DNA of 61,480 bases, from NCBI RefSeq assembly GCF_029960665.1, contig NZ_JASBRB010000016.1:1-61480 (forward strand), in the 5' to 3' direction. The position numbers were made by a program, and so were the translations under genes. The notes beneath the pieces are model-generated. The model was not told the origin of the DNA. It did no database searches and was given only the letters and a program-made list of their open reading frames with translations. Origin of the DNA: Pseudarthrobacter sp. AL07. Lineage in GTDB: Bacteria; Actinomycetota; Actinomycetes; Actinomycetales; Micrococcaceae. Below are positions 1 through 8,244 of the stretch, piece by piece. How positions within the stretch are numbered: the first letter of the stretch is position 1; each line of letters opens with the position of its first letter.

Positions 1-66
1 CGGCGTGCGTTCGTTAAGGCGCGCTGAAAACGCCCACGGAAGAGTCAGGAGAGCCATTGATCTAGC

Positions 67-125
67 GTTTTTGTCCAGATAATGCGCCGAGAAGGATCTC
101 AAAGCCGCATTATCTGGACAAAAAC
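67..125. repeat. Perfect 20-bp inverted repeat downstream of iolG
   Basis: Two perfectly complementary 20-nt arms (67-86 and 106-125) flank a 19-nt loop, just after the iolG stop codon. The outer part of each arm is A/T-rich (GTTTTTGTCCAG / CTGGACAAAAAC), so on the minus strand the element could act as the operon terminator, but the stem is unusually long and may be a dispersed repeat. Bases 1-66 contain only short open stretches with early stop codons, and I cannot assign a gene there. Confidence 0.7.
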
Positions 126-146
126 TACGGGAGCGGGCAGGGGCTG

Positions 147-1160
147 TTAGTTGTAGAGGTCCGGCTTGATGTTCAGCCGGACCTTGACCTTTTCGCCCGA
201 CTTCTGCGCCTCGACGCCGGCTTCGCAGCAGGCGGCGGTGGCGTAGCCGTCCCAGGCGGTAGGTCCGCCGATTTCGCCACGGAGCGCCGCGTCCACCCAG
301 GACTGGATTTCGACGTCGTATGCCGCGCCGAAACGCTCTTCGAAGCCGGGGGTCACGTTGCCGCCCCAGTGGCCGGCGCTGCGGGTGTACGGGCCCTTGT
401 CGCCGCCGATGTTCACGATCCCGTCCTCGAAGGAGGCCTGGGTGGCCACCTCGTAGCCGAACTTGGCGTTGACGAAGATCTCCACGTCGGCCAGTACCCC
501 CGTCTCGGTCTCGAGCAACACGTGCTGGGGGTCGTGCTGGCCGGCCGGGGCGTTGCGGGTGGCCTTGCCGAGCCGGACCTGGACGGAGGTGATTTCCTCA
601 CCGGTGAAGAACCGGATTGCGTCGAATTCGTGGACCACGGAATCGTTGATCAGCATTTCGTTGGTGAAGCCCGGCGGGGTGGTGGGGTTGCGGTGCTGGT
701 GGTGGAGCATCAGCAGTTCGCCGAGGTCGTGTCCATGGATAAGCTGGCCCAGGGCCGCATATTCGGCGTCGAAGCGGCGCATGAAGCCCACCTGGATGCG
801 CTTATGCCCCAGCTTTTCCTCTGCCTGAACGATCTTCCAGGCTGATTCGACATCAGGGGTGAGCGGCTTCTCGCAAAGGATCGGAATGTCCTTGGCGAGG
901 GCCTTCAGCAGGATTTCCTCGTGAAGGAAGCCCGGCGTGGCGATCAGCACGGCGTTGACGTCGCCGTTGTTCAGGGCCTCGTCGGCACTGGCCAGGGCCA
1001 CGGCGCCCGGAATGCCTTCGATGGCGGCCTGCGCCCGGGAGAGGTCGACGTCGACGACGGCGGCCACTTCGGCGCCGTGGATACGGGTGCTGAGCCGCTT
1101 AATGTGGTCCGCACCCATGCGGCCTGCGCCGATGACGGCAACGCGGAGAATGTCAGTCAT
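147..1160 (-). CDS. iolG: Inositol 2-dehydrogenase (Gfo/Idh/MocA family)
   Basis: NAD-dependent oxidation of myo-inositol to 2-keto-myo-inositol (scyllo-inosose), the first step of inositol catabolism, in the cytoplasm. The 337-aa protein has the usual family length. It begins with a Rossmann loop GAGRMG (residues 11-16), carries the EKP motif with the catalytic lysine at about residues 97-99, and has the conserved Asp173/His177 pair (NDSVVHEFD) that matches the catalytic residues described for Bacillus IolG. It is the last gene of the leftward iol operon, 37 nt after iolE, and is followed by the inverted repeat at 67-125. A related sugar or scyllo-inositol dehydrogenase is possible, but the neighbours favour IolG. 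Confidence 0.9.
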   Translation of the reverse strand: MTDILRVAVIGAGRMGADHIKRLSTRIHGAEVAAVVDVDLSRAQAAIEGIPGAVALASADEALNNGDVNAVLIATPGFLHEEILLKALAKDIPILCEKPLTPDVESAWKIVQAEEKLGHKRIQVGFMRRFDAEYAALGQLIHGHDLGELLMLHHQHRNPTTPPGFTNEMLINDSVVHEFDAIRFFTGEEITSVQVRLGKATRNAPAGQHDPQHVLLETETGVLADVEIFVNAKFGYEVATQASFEDGIVNIGGDKGPYTRSAGHWGGNVTPGFEERFGAAYDVEIQSWVDAALRGEIGGPTAWDGYATAACCEAGVEAQKSGEKVKVRLNIKPDLYN

Positions 1161-1197
1161 TGTTTCTGTCCTTAGGTATCGGATTCCGGGGCGGCTG

Positions 1198-2109
1198 TTA
1201 ATTGACTGCCGTGCGGGAGCCGCACGAGAGCAGGTAGTTGCGGGTTCGCTTGGCGATGGGCATCGGCACGTCGAACGCGACGGGATACATGTCCTGCTCC
1301 ACGATGCCGAAAATGGGTCGGTTCAGCGCCTCGACGGCTTCAATCACGGCGCGGAGGTCCGGCAGACCGTTCGGCGGCTCGGTCATAACGCCCGCCAGGT
1401 TCGCCGCGGCCCAGGTCATGTTTTCGTCGTTGACCTTCTTCAGGATGTCCGGGTTGATCTGCTTCAGGTGCAGGTAGCCGATTCGGTCCGGGTAGTTCTT
1501 GATCAGCTCCAGGCTGGAGGCCCCACAGTACTCGGCATGGCCGGTGTCCAGGCACAGGTTCAGGTATTCAGGGTCGGTCGCGGCGAGGAGAGTCTCGATG
1601 TCCTGTTGCGCACCAACGTGCGAATCGGCGTGGGAATGGAACTGCTGCTTCAGGCCGAAGTCCTCCAGCAGAACCTTGCCCATTCGGTTGTGCCCGGTAA
1701 AGAGATCCTCCCACTGACGGTCGTTGAGTTCGCCGCTTTCGACCGCTTCGCCGGTGACGTCGTCGCGCCACATCGCGGGAATGACCACAATGTGCTCGCC
1801 GCCCATGGCAGCCGTCAGTTCGGCCACCCTGCGGGCCGGCTCCCAGGCTTCATCGTATTGCTTGGCACCACGGTGGAAAGCGGTAAATACGGTGCCGGCG
1901 GTGACCTTCAGGTCGCGCTGTTTAAGCTCCTCGGCGAGCCGTGCGGGGTCGGACGGGAGGTAGCCGTAGGGGCCAAGTTCAATCCAGTTGTAGCCGGATT
2001 CGGCCACTTCGTCGAGGAACCGTTCCCACGGAGTCTGCTTGGGGTCATCCGCAAACCACACGCCCCAGGAGTCCGGCGCGGTGCCGATGATCAGCTTGTT
2101 CTCAGTCAT
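1198..2109 (-). CDS. iolE: Inosose dehydratase (2-keto-myo-inositol dehydratase)
   Basis: Second step of the inositol pathway: dehydration of 2-keto-myo-inositol to 3D-(3,5/4)-trihydroxycyclohexane-1,2-dione. The 303-aa product is an AP-endonuclease-2-type TIM barrel; it opens with IIGTAPDSWGVWF and contains IELGPYGY and QFHSHADSHVG, typical of the metal-dependent sugar isomerase/epimerase fold. I chose the ATG at 2109 because AAAGGA lies 6 nt upstream. The longer open frame back to 2151 would translate the palindromic repeat (MVELVET), which is unlikely to be protein. The gene lies between iolA and iolG in the same operon. Confidence 0.9.
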   Translation of the reverse strand: MTENKLIIGTAPDSWGVWFADDPKQTPWERFLDEVAESGYNWIELGPYGYLPSDPARLAEELKQRDLKVTAGTVFTAFHRGAKQYDEAWEPARRVAELTAAMGGEHIVVIPAMWRDDVTGEAVESGELNDRQWEDLFTGHNRMGKVLLEDFGLKQQFHSHADSHVGAQQDIETLLAATDPEYLNLCLDTGHAEYCGASSLELIKNYPDRIGYLHLKQINPDILKKVNDENMTWAAANLAGVMTEPPNGLPDLRAVIEAVEALNRPIFGIVEQDMYPVAFDVPMPIAKRTRNYLLSCGSRTAVN

Positions 2110-2130
2110 TTCCATTCCTTTGCATCGCCT

Positions 2131-2174
2131 GGTTTCGACAAGCTCAACCACCGGTGGTTGAGCTTGTCGAAACC
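2131..2174. repeat. 44-bp perfect palindrome between iolA and iolE
   Basis: The 22-nt half starting GGTTTCGACAAGCTCAACC is followed directly by its exact reverse complement, with no loop (centre at 2152/2153). It lies in the 77-nt gap between the iolA stop and the iolE start, inside the operon. From memory, near-identical GGTTTCGACAAGCTCAACC sequences recur in intergenic regions of many Actinobacteria, so I read it as a REP-like dispersed palindrome rather than an operator. On the mRNA it would fold into a long hairpin that could tune readthrough or stability. Confidence 0.85.
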
Positions 2175-2186
2175 CAGAGGTGGGGA

Positions 2187-3698
2187 CTAGTTGGAGGGGA
2201 AGTTGTAGGAGGCGCCTGAGGCGTGGGTGGGCTCGGGCCAGCGCGAGGTCACAACTTTGCCGCGGGTGTAGAAGGAGACGCCTTCGGGGCCGTAGATGTG
2301 CTTGTCACCGAACAGCGAGGCCTTCCAGCCGCCGAACGAGTGGTAGGCCACCGGCACCGGGAGCGGCACGTTGATGCCGATCATGCCCACGGTCACCGAG
2401 CGCTGGAACTTGCGGGCGTTCGCGCCGGAAGAGGTGAAGATGGCGGTGCCGTTGCCATAGGGGTTGGCGTTGATCAGGGCGATGCCTGCGTCCAGGTCCT
2501 CGACGCGGACCACCACGAGGACCGGTCCGAAGATTTCCTCGGTGTAGGCGGTCATTTCGGTCTTGACGTGGTCGATCACCGTGGGGCCTACCCAGAAGCC
2601 TTCCTCGTGGCCGGGGACCACCAGGTCGCGGCCGTCCACCACCATGGCAGCGCCGGCGGCTTCGGCCTCGGTGACGATCTTGACGATGCGTTCCTTGGAG
2701 GCGGGCGTGATCACGGGGCCCATTTCGGCGTCGTGCGCGGTGCCGTTGTTAACCTTGACGGCGAGGGCGCGCTCTTCGACTTTCTTGACGATCAGGTCCG
2801 CGGCGTCCCCGACGGCGACGGCCACGGAGATGGCCATGCAGCGTTCGCCGGCGGAGCCGAAGGCGGCGGCAGCGAGGTGGTCCGCCGCGTTGTCCAGATC
2901 GGCGTCCGGCATGATGATCGCGTGGTTCTTCGCCCCGCCCAGGGCCTGGACGCGCTTGCCGTGCTTGGTGGCGGTCTCGTGGACGTACTGGGCGATCGGG
3001 GTGGAGCCGACGAACGAGATGCCGTCCACGTCCGGGTGGGTCAGGAGCCCCTCCACGGTTTCCTTGTCGCCGTGCAGGACCTGGAACACGCCGTCGGGCA
3101 GGCCGGCCTGCTTCCATAGCTTGGCCAGCAGCATCGACGCGGAGGGGTCACGCTCGGAGGGCTTGAGGATGAAGGCATTGCCGGCGGCGATGGCCATCGG
3201 GGCCATCCACAGCGGCACCATCACGGGGAAGTTGAACGGGGTGATCCCGGCCACCACGCCGAGCGGCTCGCGGAAGGAGAAGACGTCGATGCCGGTGGAG
3301 ACCTGGTCCGAGTAGTCACCCTTGAGCAGGCTCGGGATGCCGCAGGCGAACTCGATGACCTCCAGGCCGCGGCCGATCTCGCCCTTGGCGTCGGAGAGGA
3401 CCTTGCCGTGCTCGGCGGTGATCAGTTCGGCGAGATCGTCCACATGCGCGGCAACGAGTTCACGGAACTTGAACAGCACATTGGTGCGCTTGGCCAGGGA
3501 GATGTCGCCCCAGGTGTCGGCGGCGGCGCGGGCGGCGGCGACGGTGTTGTCCAGGTCCACACGGTTGGCCAGCCGCAGCTCCGCCGAGACGGCGCCGGTG
3601 GCGGGGTTGTAGACGGGCTGTGTGCGGGTACCAACGCCAGCGGTTTCGGCCCCGTTGATGAAGTGGTTGATGGTGGTGGTGACGGTCGTCGTTGACAT
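2187..3698 (-). CDS. iolA: Methylmalonate/malonate-semialdehyde dehydrogenase (CoA-acylating)
   Basis: Last step of the pathway: NAD- and CoA-dependent oxidation of malonic semialdehyde to acetyl-CoA and CO2 (the family also uses methylmalonate semialdehyde). The 503-aa protein has the ALDH fold: TPFNFPVMVP near residues 153-162, ILKPSERDPSAS near 177, FVGSTP near 229, and the catalytic Cys287 in the MMSDH-type sequence GERCMAIS. The start is the ATG at 3698, with GAAGGAAG 9 nt upstream; the open frame further upstream (to 3878) overlaps the iolD coding end and is not expected to be translated. It is the fourth iol gene of the operon. Confidence 0.92.
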   Translation of the reverse strand: MSTTTVTTTINHFINGAETAGVGTRTQPVYNPATGAVSAELRLANRVDLDNTVAAARAAADTWGDISLAKRTNVLFKFRELVAAHVDDLAELITAEHGKVLSDAKGEIGRGLEVIEFACGIPSLLKGDYSDQVSTGIDVFSFREPLGVVAGITPFNFPVMVPLWMAPMAIAAGNAFILKPSERDPSASMLLAKLWKQAGLPDGVFQVLHGDKETVEGLLTHPDVDGISFVGSTPIAQYVHETATKHGKRVQALGGAKNHAIIMPDADLDNAADHLAAAAFGSAGERCMAISVAVAVGDAADLIVKKVEERALAVKVNNGTAHDAEMGPVITPASKERIVKIVTEAEAAGAAMVVDGRDLVVPGHEEGFWVGPTVIDHVKTEMTAYTEEIFGPVLVVVRVEDLDAGIALINANPYGNGTAIFTSSGANARKFQRSVTVGMIGINVPLPVPVAYHSFGGWKASLFGDKHIYGPEGVSFYTRGKVVTSRWPEPTHASGASYNFPSN

Positions 3699-3732
3699 GG
3701 TGTTGGACTTCCTTCGGTCTGTAGGGGGAGTT

Positions 3733-5676
3733 CTAGCCGAGCAGTTTGCGCTGGCGGTTTTTGTGGTCGGTGTAGGTCTTGAAGGCCTGCTGCGTGGAGT
3801 CGAGGTCCGAGACCTGGGAGACGGGAACGTCCCACCATGATTCGGAGCTCGGAGCGTCCAGCATGGGGTCCGATTCAACGTGGATCAGGATGGGGCCGCC
3901 GCGTTCAGGCGCGGCCTTGGCGTCCCGGATGGCCTGCTCGAGTTCGGCGATGACCTTCTCCCCCGGTTCGATCCGGATCACCTTCACGCCGAGGCTTTCG
4001 GCGTTCAGGGCCAGGTCCACCGGGAGGGTTTCGCCTTCGTCGAAGCTGTGCTGCTCCTCGTTCAGCGACCGGTACTGGGTGCCGAAACGCTGCGAACCAA
4101 GGGATTCGGACAGCGAGCCGATGGAGGCGTAGCCGTGGTTCTGGATCAGGACCACGATCAGCTTGATGCGTTCGGCGACGGCGGTGACCAGTTCGGTGTG
4201 CATCATCAGGTAGGAGCCGTCCCCCACCATGACCACAACGTCCCGGTCCGTGCCACTGCGGGCGGCTTCTGCCAGTGCGGCGCGCTTAACGCCGAGCCCG
4301 CCCGGGATTTCGTAGCCCATGCAGGAATACGCATATTCCACGTGGTAGCCGAACGGGTCCCGGACCCGCCACATCTTGTGCAGGTCACCGGGCAGGGAAC
4401 CTGCCGCGCAGATGACGACGTCGGCCGCGTCCATGGCCCGGTGTGTGGCGCCGATGATCTCATTCTGGGCCGGCAGCGGCGTGAAGCGGGTGTCGAAGGC
4501 TTCATCCACCGTGGCGTCCCAACGCTTCTTCTCCGCGGCGATCCTCGCTTCGAGGTCCGCGCCGACGCGGTAGCCGCCCAGGGCCTGGTTCAGCTTGACC
4601 AGGGCCTTGCGGGCATCCGCGACAATCGGCAGGGACGTGCCGTGCTTGTACGCATCAATCGCGGCGACGTTGATGTTGATGAACTTTACGTCGGGGTTCT
4701 GGAACGCGCTCCGGGAGGCAGTGGTGAAGTCCTCGTAGCGGGTACCGATGCCGATGATCAGGTCCGCCTCAGCGGCGATGGTGTTGGCCGCCGTCGTACC
4801 CGTGGAGCCGATGGCGCCGAGCGAGAACTTGTGGTCCCACGGCAGGACGCCGACGCCGGCCTGGGTGTTGCCCACGGGGATGCCCGTCAACTCGGCAAAT
4901 GCAGCGAGTTCCTCGTTGGCGTAGGCGTAGAGGACGCCGCCGCCGGCGATGATCAGCGGGCGTTTCGCGGCCCGGATGGCCTCGGCGGCGCGGCGGATGT
5001 CCTCGTCCTCGGCTTCGGGGCGGCGGATGCGCCATTCGCGTTCGGCCAGGAACTCCTCAGGCACGTCAAAGGCTTCGGCCTGGACGTCCTGCGGCAGCGA
5101 GATGGTCACGGCACCGGTTTCGGCCGGATCCGTCAGGACGCGCAGGCCGTGGTGGAAGGCCGAGAACAGCTGCTCCGGGCGGGAGACCCGGTCAAAGAAC
5201 TTGGACAGCGGCCGGAATGCGTCGTTGACCGTGATGTCGTAGGCGTACGGCTGCTCGAGCTGCTGCAGGACCGGGTCCGCGGCGCGGGTGGCAAAGGTGT
5301 CACTGGGCAGCAGCAGCACGGGCAGCCGGTTGGTGGTGGCCAACGCCGCACCGGTCAGCAGGTTGGAGGACCCAGGACCGATCGAGGTGCTGATGGCAAA
5401 CGTCTGGCGGCGGCGGGTGTGCCGGGCGTAGCCGACAGCCTGGTGCACCTGGGCCTGCTCGTTGCGGCCCTGGTAGTACGGCATGATCACCGGATCGAGC
5501 TGCTGGTACTGCTTCAACGCCTGGCCGACGCCGGCAACGTTGCCGTGGCCGAAGATGCCGAACGTCCCAGGAATCAGCCGCTCCCTATAGTCCTCGGTAC
5601 CGATGCGGTCCACCGTGTACTGCTGGGACAGGTACTCGACGACGGCCTGGGCCACTGTCATTCTGCGTGTTGCCAT
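3733..5676 (-). CDS. iolD: 3D-(3,5/4)-trihydroxycyclohexane-1,2-dione acylhydrolase
   Basis: Thiamine-diphosphate enzyme that hydrolyses the cyclic dione made by IolE to 5-deoxy-D-glucuronate. At 647 aa it is the usual IolD length. It starts MATRRMTVAQAVVEYL, has the IolD-typical RLIPGTFGIFGHGN near residues 34-47, and carries the TPP/Mg motif VGDGSY near residue 470 with downstream NHGYASIGSLS. It follows the aldolase gene by only 6 nt and precedes iolA by 34 nt. In many operons iolB sits beside iolD; here there is no room for it. Confidence 0.94.
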   Translation of the reverse strand: MATRRMTVAQAVVEYLSQQYTVDRIGTEDYRERLIPGTFGIFGHGNVAGVGQALKQYQQLDPVIMPYYQGRNEQAQVHQAVGYARHTRRRQTFAISTSIGPGSSNLLTGAALATTNRLPVLLLPSDTFATRAADPVLQQLEQPYAYDITVNDAFRPLSKFFDRVSRPEQLFSAFHHGLRVLTDPAETGAVTISLPQDVQAEAFDVPEEFLAEREWRIRRPEAEDEDIRRAAEAIRAAKRPLIIAGGGVLYAYANEELAAFAELTGIPVGNTQAGVGVLPWDHKFSLGAIGSTGTTAANTIAAEADLIIGIGTRYEDFTTASRSAFQNPDVKFININVAAIDAYKHGTSLPIVADARKALVKLNQALGGYRVGADLEARIAAEKKRWDATVDEAFDTRFTPLPAQNEIIGATHRAMDAADVVICAAGSLPGDLHKMWRVRDPFGYHVEYAYSCMGYEIPGGLGVKRAALAEAARSGTDRDVVVMVGDGSYLMMHTELVTAVAERIKLIVVLIQNHGYASIGSLSESLGSQRFGTQYRSLNEEQHSFDEGETLPVDLALNAESLGVKVIRIEPGEKVIAELEQAIRDAKAAPERGGPILIHVESDPMLDAPSSESWWDVPVSQVSDLDSTQQAFKTYTDHKNRQRKLLG

Positions 5677-5682
5677 GGGGGC

Positions 5683-6606
5683 TTACTCCGATACTTTCGC
5701 TGATGACTGCAGCACGGGCGCCTTGAGGAGCGAGGCGGCGGTGGCGACGGCCCCGGCCACATCGCCGTCGTGCGGGTACAGCAGCGTCCGTCCCACGGTG
5801 AGGCCCTGGACGCCGGGCAGGGCCAGGGCGGCCTGCCAGCTGGCGAAGACCTCATCCTGGGTGCCTTCCGGGTCCCCGCCGAGCAGCACGGTGGGCAACG
5901 TGGTGGCGGCCATGACGCGTTCCATCTCGGCCACCACGGGGAGCTTCATCCAGGTGTAGGCGCTCGTGGAGCCCAGGGCTTGGGCGATCGCGATGGACTT
6001 GATGACGGCGTCCGGGCTGAGGTCGTTGCGGACCTTCCCGTTCTTCCAGACCGAGAGGAAGGGTTCCACCATGGCGATCAGCTTGCGTGCAGCGAGGGAG
6101 TCGACGGCGCGTGCCGTGGCTTCCAGTGCGGAGGCGGTGTCCGGGTCGCCGAGGCAGATACGGGTCAGCATCTTGCCGCCGTCGGCGCCCAGGGCTTCCA
6201 GTGCCGCGGCCGTATGGCCGGTGAAGCGGTCGTCGATTTCGTTGACGAGCCCGGCCAGGCCCCCGCGGTTCATCGAGCCGAAGACGAGCTTGCCTTCCAG
6301 TGCCCCCAGCAGGAGCAGGTCATCCATGATGTCCGGGGACGCCAGGACACCATCGACGGCGGGATTTGCCAGGGCAATCTGAATGCGGTCCAACAAATCG
6401 AGGCGGTCCGCCATGGCCACCGGAGCGTTTCCCACGGAGAGGGCGCCGCGGGCCGGGTGGTCGGCGGCAACGATGAAGTTCTGCACACCATACTTCAGCC
6501 CCGGATGACGGCGACGGGTGGCTGCCGCACGGGCAACTGCGTCGGGATCTTCGAGCCGGAGGGCACTCAGGTGCTGGTAGCGGCGGGGATCATCGTTGGC
6601 GCTCAA
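5683..6606 (-). CDS. DeoC/LacD-like class I aldolase of the inositol operon (IolJ role likely)
   Basis: A 307-aa (beta/alpha)8 protein of the type found in actinobacterial inositol clusters, which I recall as the Cgl0159 family. Visible features are FIVAADHPARGAL near residue 44, VLASPDIMDDLLLLG near 85, and a barrel lysine in YTWMKLPVV near 220 that could form the Schiff base. By position it most likely cleaves 2-deoxy-5-keto-D-gluconate 6-phosphate to dihydroxyacetone phosphate and malonic semialdehyde, the IolJ reaction. Its start codon overlaps the iolC stop by 4 nt, so the kinase and the enzyme that would use its product are translationally coupled. The exact substrate is inferred from context. 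Confidence 0.75.
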   Translation of the reverse strand: MSANDDPRRYQHLSALRLEDPDAVARAAATRRRHPGLKYGVQNFIVAADHPARGALSVGNAPVAMADRLDLLDRIQIALANPAVDGVLASPDIMDDLLLLGALEGKLVFGSMNRGGLAGLVNEIDDRFTGHTAAALEALGADGGKMLTRICLGDPDTASALEATARAVDSLAARKLIAMVEPFLSVWKNGKVRNDLSPDAVIKSIAIAQALGSTSAYTWMKLPVVAEMERVMAATTLPTVLLGGDPEGTQDEVFASWQAALALPGVQGLTVGRTLLYPHDGDVAGAVATAASLLKAPVLQSSAKVSE

Positions 6607-7637
6607 GACGCTGCTCCTTCGGAAACTGTGGTGTGGGACGGTTGTGAAGCGGCGGCACCGGCCAGGGCCGGTGCCAAGCGGCCGCGTTCGGCCAGCAGCG
6701 AGGTGACTTCCTCCGGCGTCGGCATGGCATCGGCGCAGGAAAGGCGGGAGGCCACAATGGCGCCGGCGGCATTCGCGTAATCCAGCACCTGGGCCAGCGG
6801 CCAGCCGGACAGCAGTCCGTGGCAGAAAGCTCCGCCAAACGAGTCGCCGGCACCGAGGCCGTTAAGGGTTTTCACCGGGACCGGCGCCGAGACAACGCGT
6901 TCGGTGCGGGTCTTAGCCATCACGCCTTCGGGGCCAAGCTTGACGACGGCGATCTCAACACCGGCGGCCAGCAATCGGTCGGCCTGCTCGTCAGGGGTAC
7001 CTTCGCCCACGGCGACGGCGCATTCCTTGTCGTTGCCGATGGCAACCGTAACGTGCGGCAGGATCTTTGCAACCTCCGCCCGGGCATCCGCTTCGGAGGC
7101 CCAGAACATGGGCCGGTAGTCCAGGTCCAGGATGGTGTACTGGCCTGCCGTGAGCCCGGTCCGCGGACGCGCAGCATGGGCAGCCAGGTGAGCCTCGCGG
7201 CTGGGCTCCTGGCACAGGCCAGTCACGGTGGACCAGAAGATCCCGGCTTCACGGATGGCGTCCAGGTCCAGCTCCGCGGCCTTGATCTGAAGGTCAGGGG
7301 CCGTGGGGAAACGCCCGTAGAAGTAGAGCGGAAAATCATCCGGCGGCATAATGGCGCAGAACGTCACCGCGGTGGGCCATTCCTTCACCGGTGTAACGAA
7401 CGTATCGTCCACGTTGAACTTGCGCAGTTCACGGTGGAGGTATTTCCCGAAGGCGTCGTCGCCCGTGCGCGTGATCACGCCGGCGTTGCGGCCATGCCGC
7501 GCCGCGGCCACGGCCACATTGGACGGGGAACCTCCGAGGTACTTTCCGAAGGACGTGACGTCCTCCAGATCCACCCCTATATCGTTCGGGTAGATATCGA
7601 CACTGATGCGCCCGATCGTGAGCAGTTCGTGGGTCAC
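6603..7637 (-). CDS. iolC: 5-dehydro-2-deoxygluconokinase (PfkB family)
   Basis: ATP-dependent phosphorylation of 5-dehydro-2-deoxy-D-gluconate. The 344-aa protein is a PfkB/ribokinase-type kinase: LLTIGRISVDIYP at the N-terminus, GGSPSNVAVAAARHG near residue 40, and the C-terminal anion-hole/catalytic motif NGLGAGDSFGGAF near residue 275. I chose the GTG at 7637 (protein begins MTHELLTIG). The open frame runs 53 codons further upstream but that stretch is low-complexity and contains the candidate operator. It is the first of the contiguous iol genes and overlaps the aldolase gene by 4 nt. Confidence 0.9.
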   Translation of the reverse strand: MTHELLTIGRISVDIYPNDIGVDLEDVTSFGKYLGGSPSNVAVAAARHGRNAGVITRTGDDAFGKYLHRELRKFNVDDTFVTPVKEWPTAVTFCAIMPPDDFPLYFYGRFPTAPDLQIKAAELDLDAIREAGIFWSTVTGLCQEPSREAHLAAHAARPRTGLTAGQYTILDLDYRPMFWASEADARAEVAKILPHVTVAIGNDKECAVAVGEGTPDEQADRLLAAGVEIAVVKLGPEGVMAKTRTERVVSAPVPVKTLNGLGAGDSFGGAFCHGLLSGWPLAQVLDYANAAGAIVASRLSCADAMPTPEEVTSLLAERGRLAPALAGAAASQPSHTTVSEGAAS

Positions 7638-7753
7638 GGTAATCGCGGACCTTTCTGTTTGAGCTCCATACCCTGTACAGCAAGAGCTAGAACTCCGGTT
7701 CCTGGCCGGGCCCCCGTGAGCGGGACCACAACCACTACCTTGCCCTAGAATCA

Positions 7754-7789
7754 TTGTCCTGTCAAAGGTTTGTACTGACATATTTACAA
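7754..7789 (-). promoter_or_regulatory. Candidate IolR-type operator sites upstream of iolC
   Basis: The element at 7769-7789 contains TGTACTGACA within a short inverted repeat (TTGTA...TACAA). A second copy, TGTCCTGTCA, lies at 7755-7764. Each differs at one position from KGWCHTRACA, the consensus I recall for the GntR-type regulator IolR of C. glutamicum. The 7769-7789 element matches 18 of 21 positions of the element in front of the tautomerase gene (8245-8265). The iolC start is about 120-150 nt downstream. No single -35/-10 pair stands out, but TAAATA-like sequence inside the minus-strand element may be a -10. Confidence 0.5.
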
Positions 7790-7822
7790 CCTGCACAAGG
7801 GGCCGGATTGGCGCCCTCGGGA

Positions 7823-8227
7823 TTACTTTGGGGGAACCGCCAGTTCGCCCGTGACGTACTGCGCCCGCCCGAAGCCGAATGACCAGTCGCCGGCGGCATT
7901 CTCCACATAACCGATGAATACGTCTTCGCCGGCAATGCCAAGTTCCGCCAGGCGGGCGGCGATCGCGGCAAAGAGGGATTGTTTGGCCGCCTGGCTGCGG
8001 CCACCCTGGGTAAAAATCTGGATCATCACCACATCAGGGGTGCGCTCGAAGCCGAGCCCCGCATCCTGGGCGACAATCTGGCCCTGCGGGTGCACTGTGA
8101 GAACGTGGAAGTAGTCGCGCTCCGGGATGGCATACTCCGCGAGGATGGCATCGTGGATGCCCCGGCTCAAGCGCTGCAACTGTTCGGCGCTTCGCCCTTG
8201 ATTGACATCGATTCGAACCAGTGGCAT
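7823..8227 (-). CDS. Tautomerase-superfamily protein
   Basis: A 134-aa protein beginning MPLVRIDVNQGRS, so Pro2 becomes the N-terminal catalytic proline expected of the 4-oxalocrotonate tautomerase/MIF superfamily once Met is removed. The start at 8227 is preceded by GGGAGA 7 nt upstream; the open frame to 8257 only adds ten residues before this Met-Pro. Length and pattern (HVLTVHPQGQIV, VMIQIFTQGGRS) fit the double-length tautomerase type. It is transcribed towards iolC, 186 nt away, and its upstream region shares the putative IolR-type site. A role in an inositol-derived keto/enol step is inferred; the substrate is unknown. Confidence 0.8.
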   Translation of the reverse strand: MPLVRIDVNQGRSAEQLQRLSRGIHDAILAEYAIPERDYFHVLTVHPQGQIVAQDAGLGFERTPDVVMIQIFTQGGRSQAAKQSLFAAIAARLAELGIAGEDVFIGYVENAAGDWSFGFGRAQYVTGELAVPPK

Positions 8228-8244
8228 TTTCATCTCCCTAGAGA

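Noticed and set aside
1..66. Possible 3' end of another gene at the left edge
   Set aside because: All three plus-strand frames stop within the first 90 nt and none shows a recognisable C-terminus; too little sequence to decide.
937..2190. A 417-codon plus-strand frame across iolG and iolE
   Set aside because: Low-complexity composition with no recognisable domain; both genes on the other strand are complete and have motifs.
3880..5703. A 607-codon open frame on the plus strand opposite iolD
   Set aside because: It is the mirror of iolD codon bias in high-GC DNA (Gly, Val, Gln and Asp rich, no domain), while the opposite strand encodes a full-length TPP enzyme.
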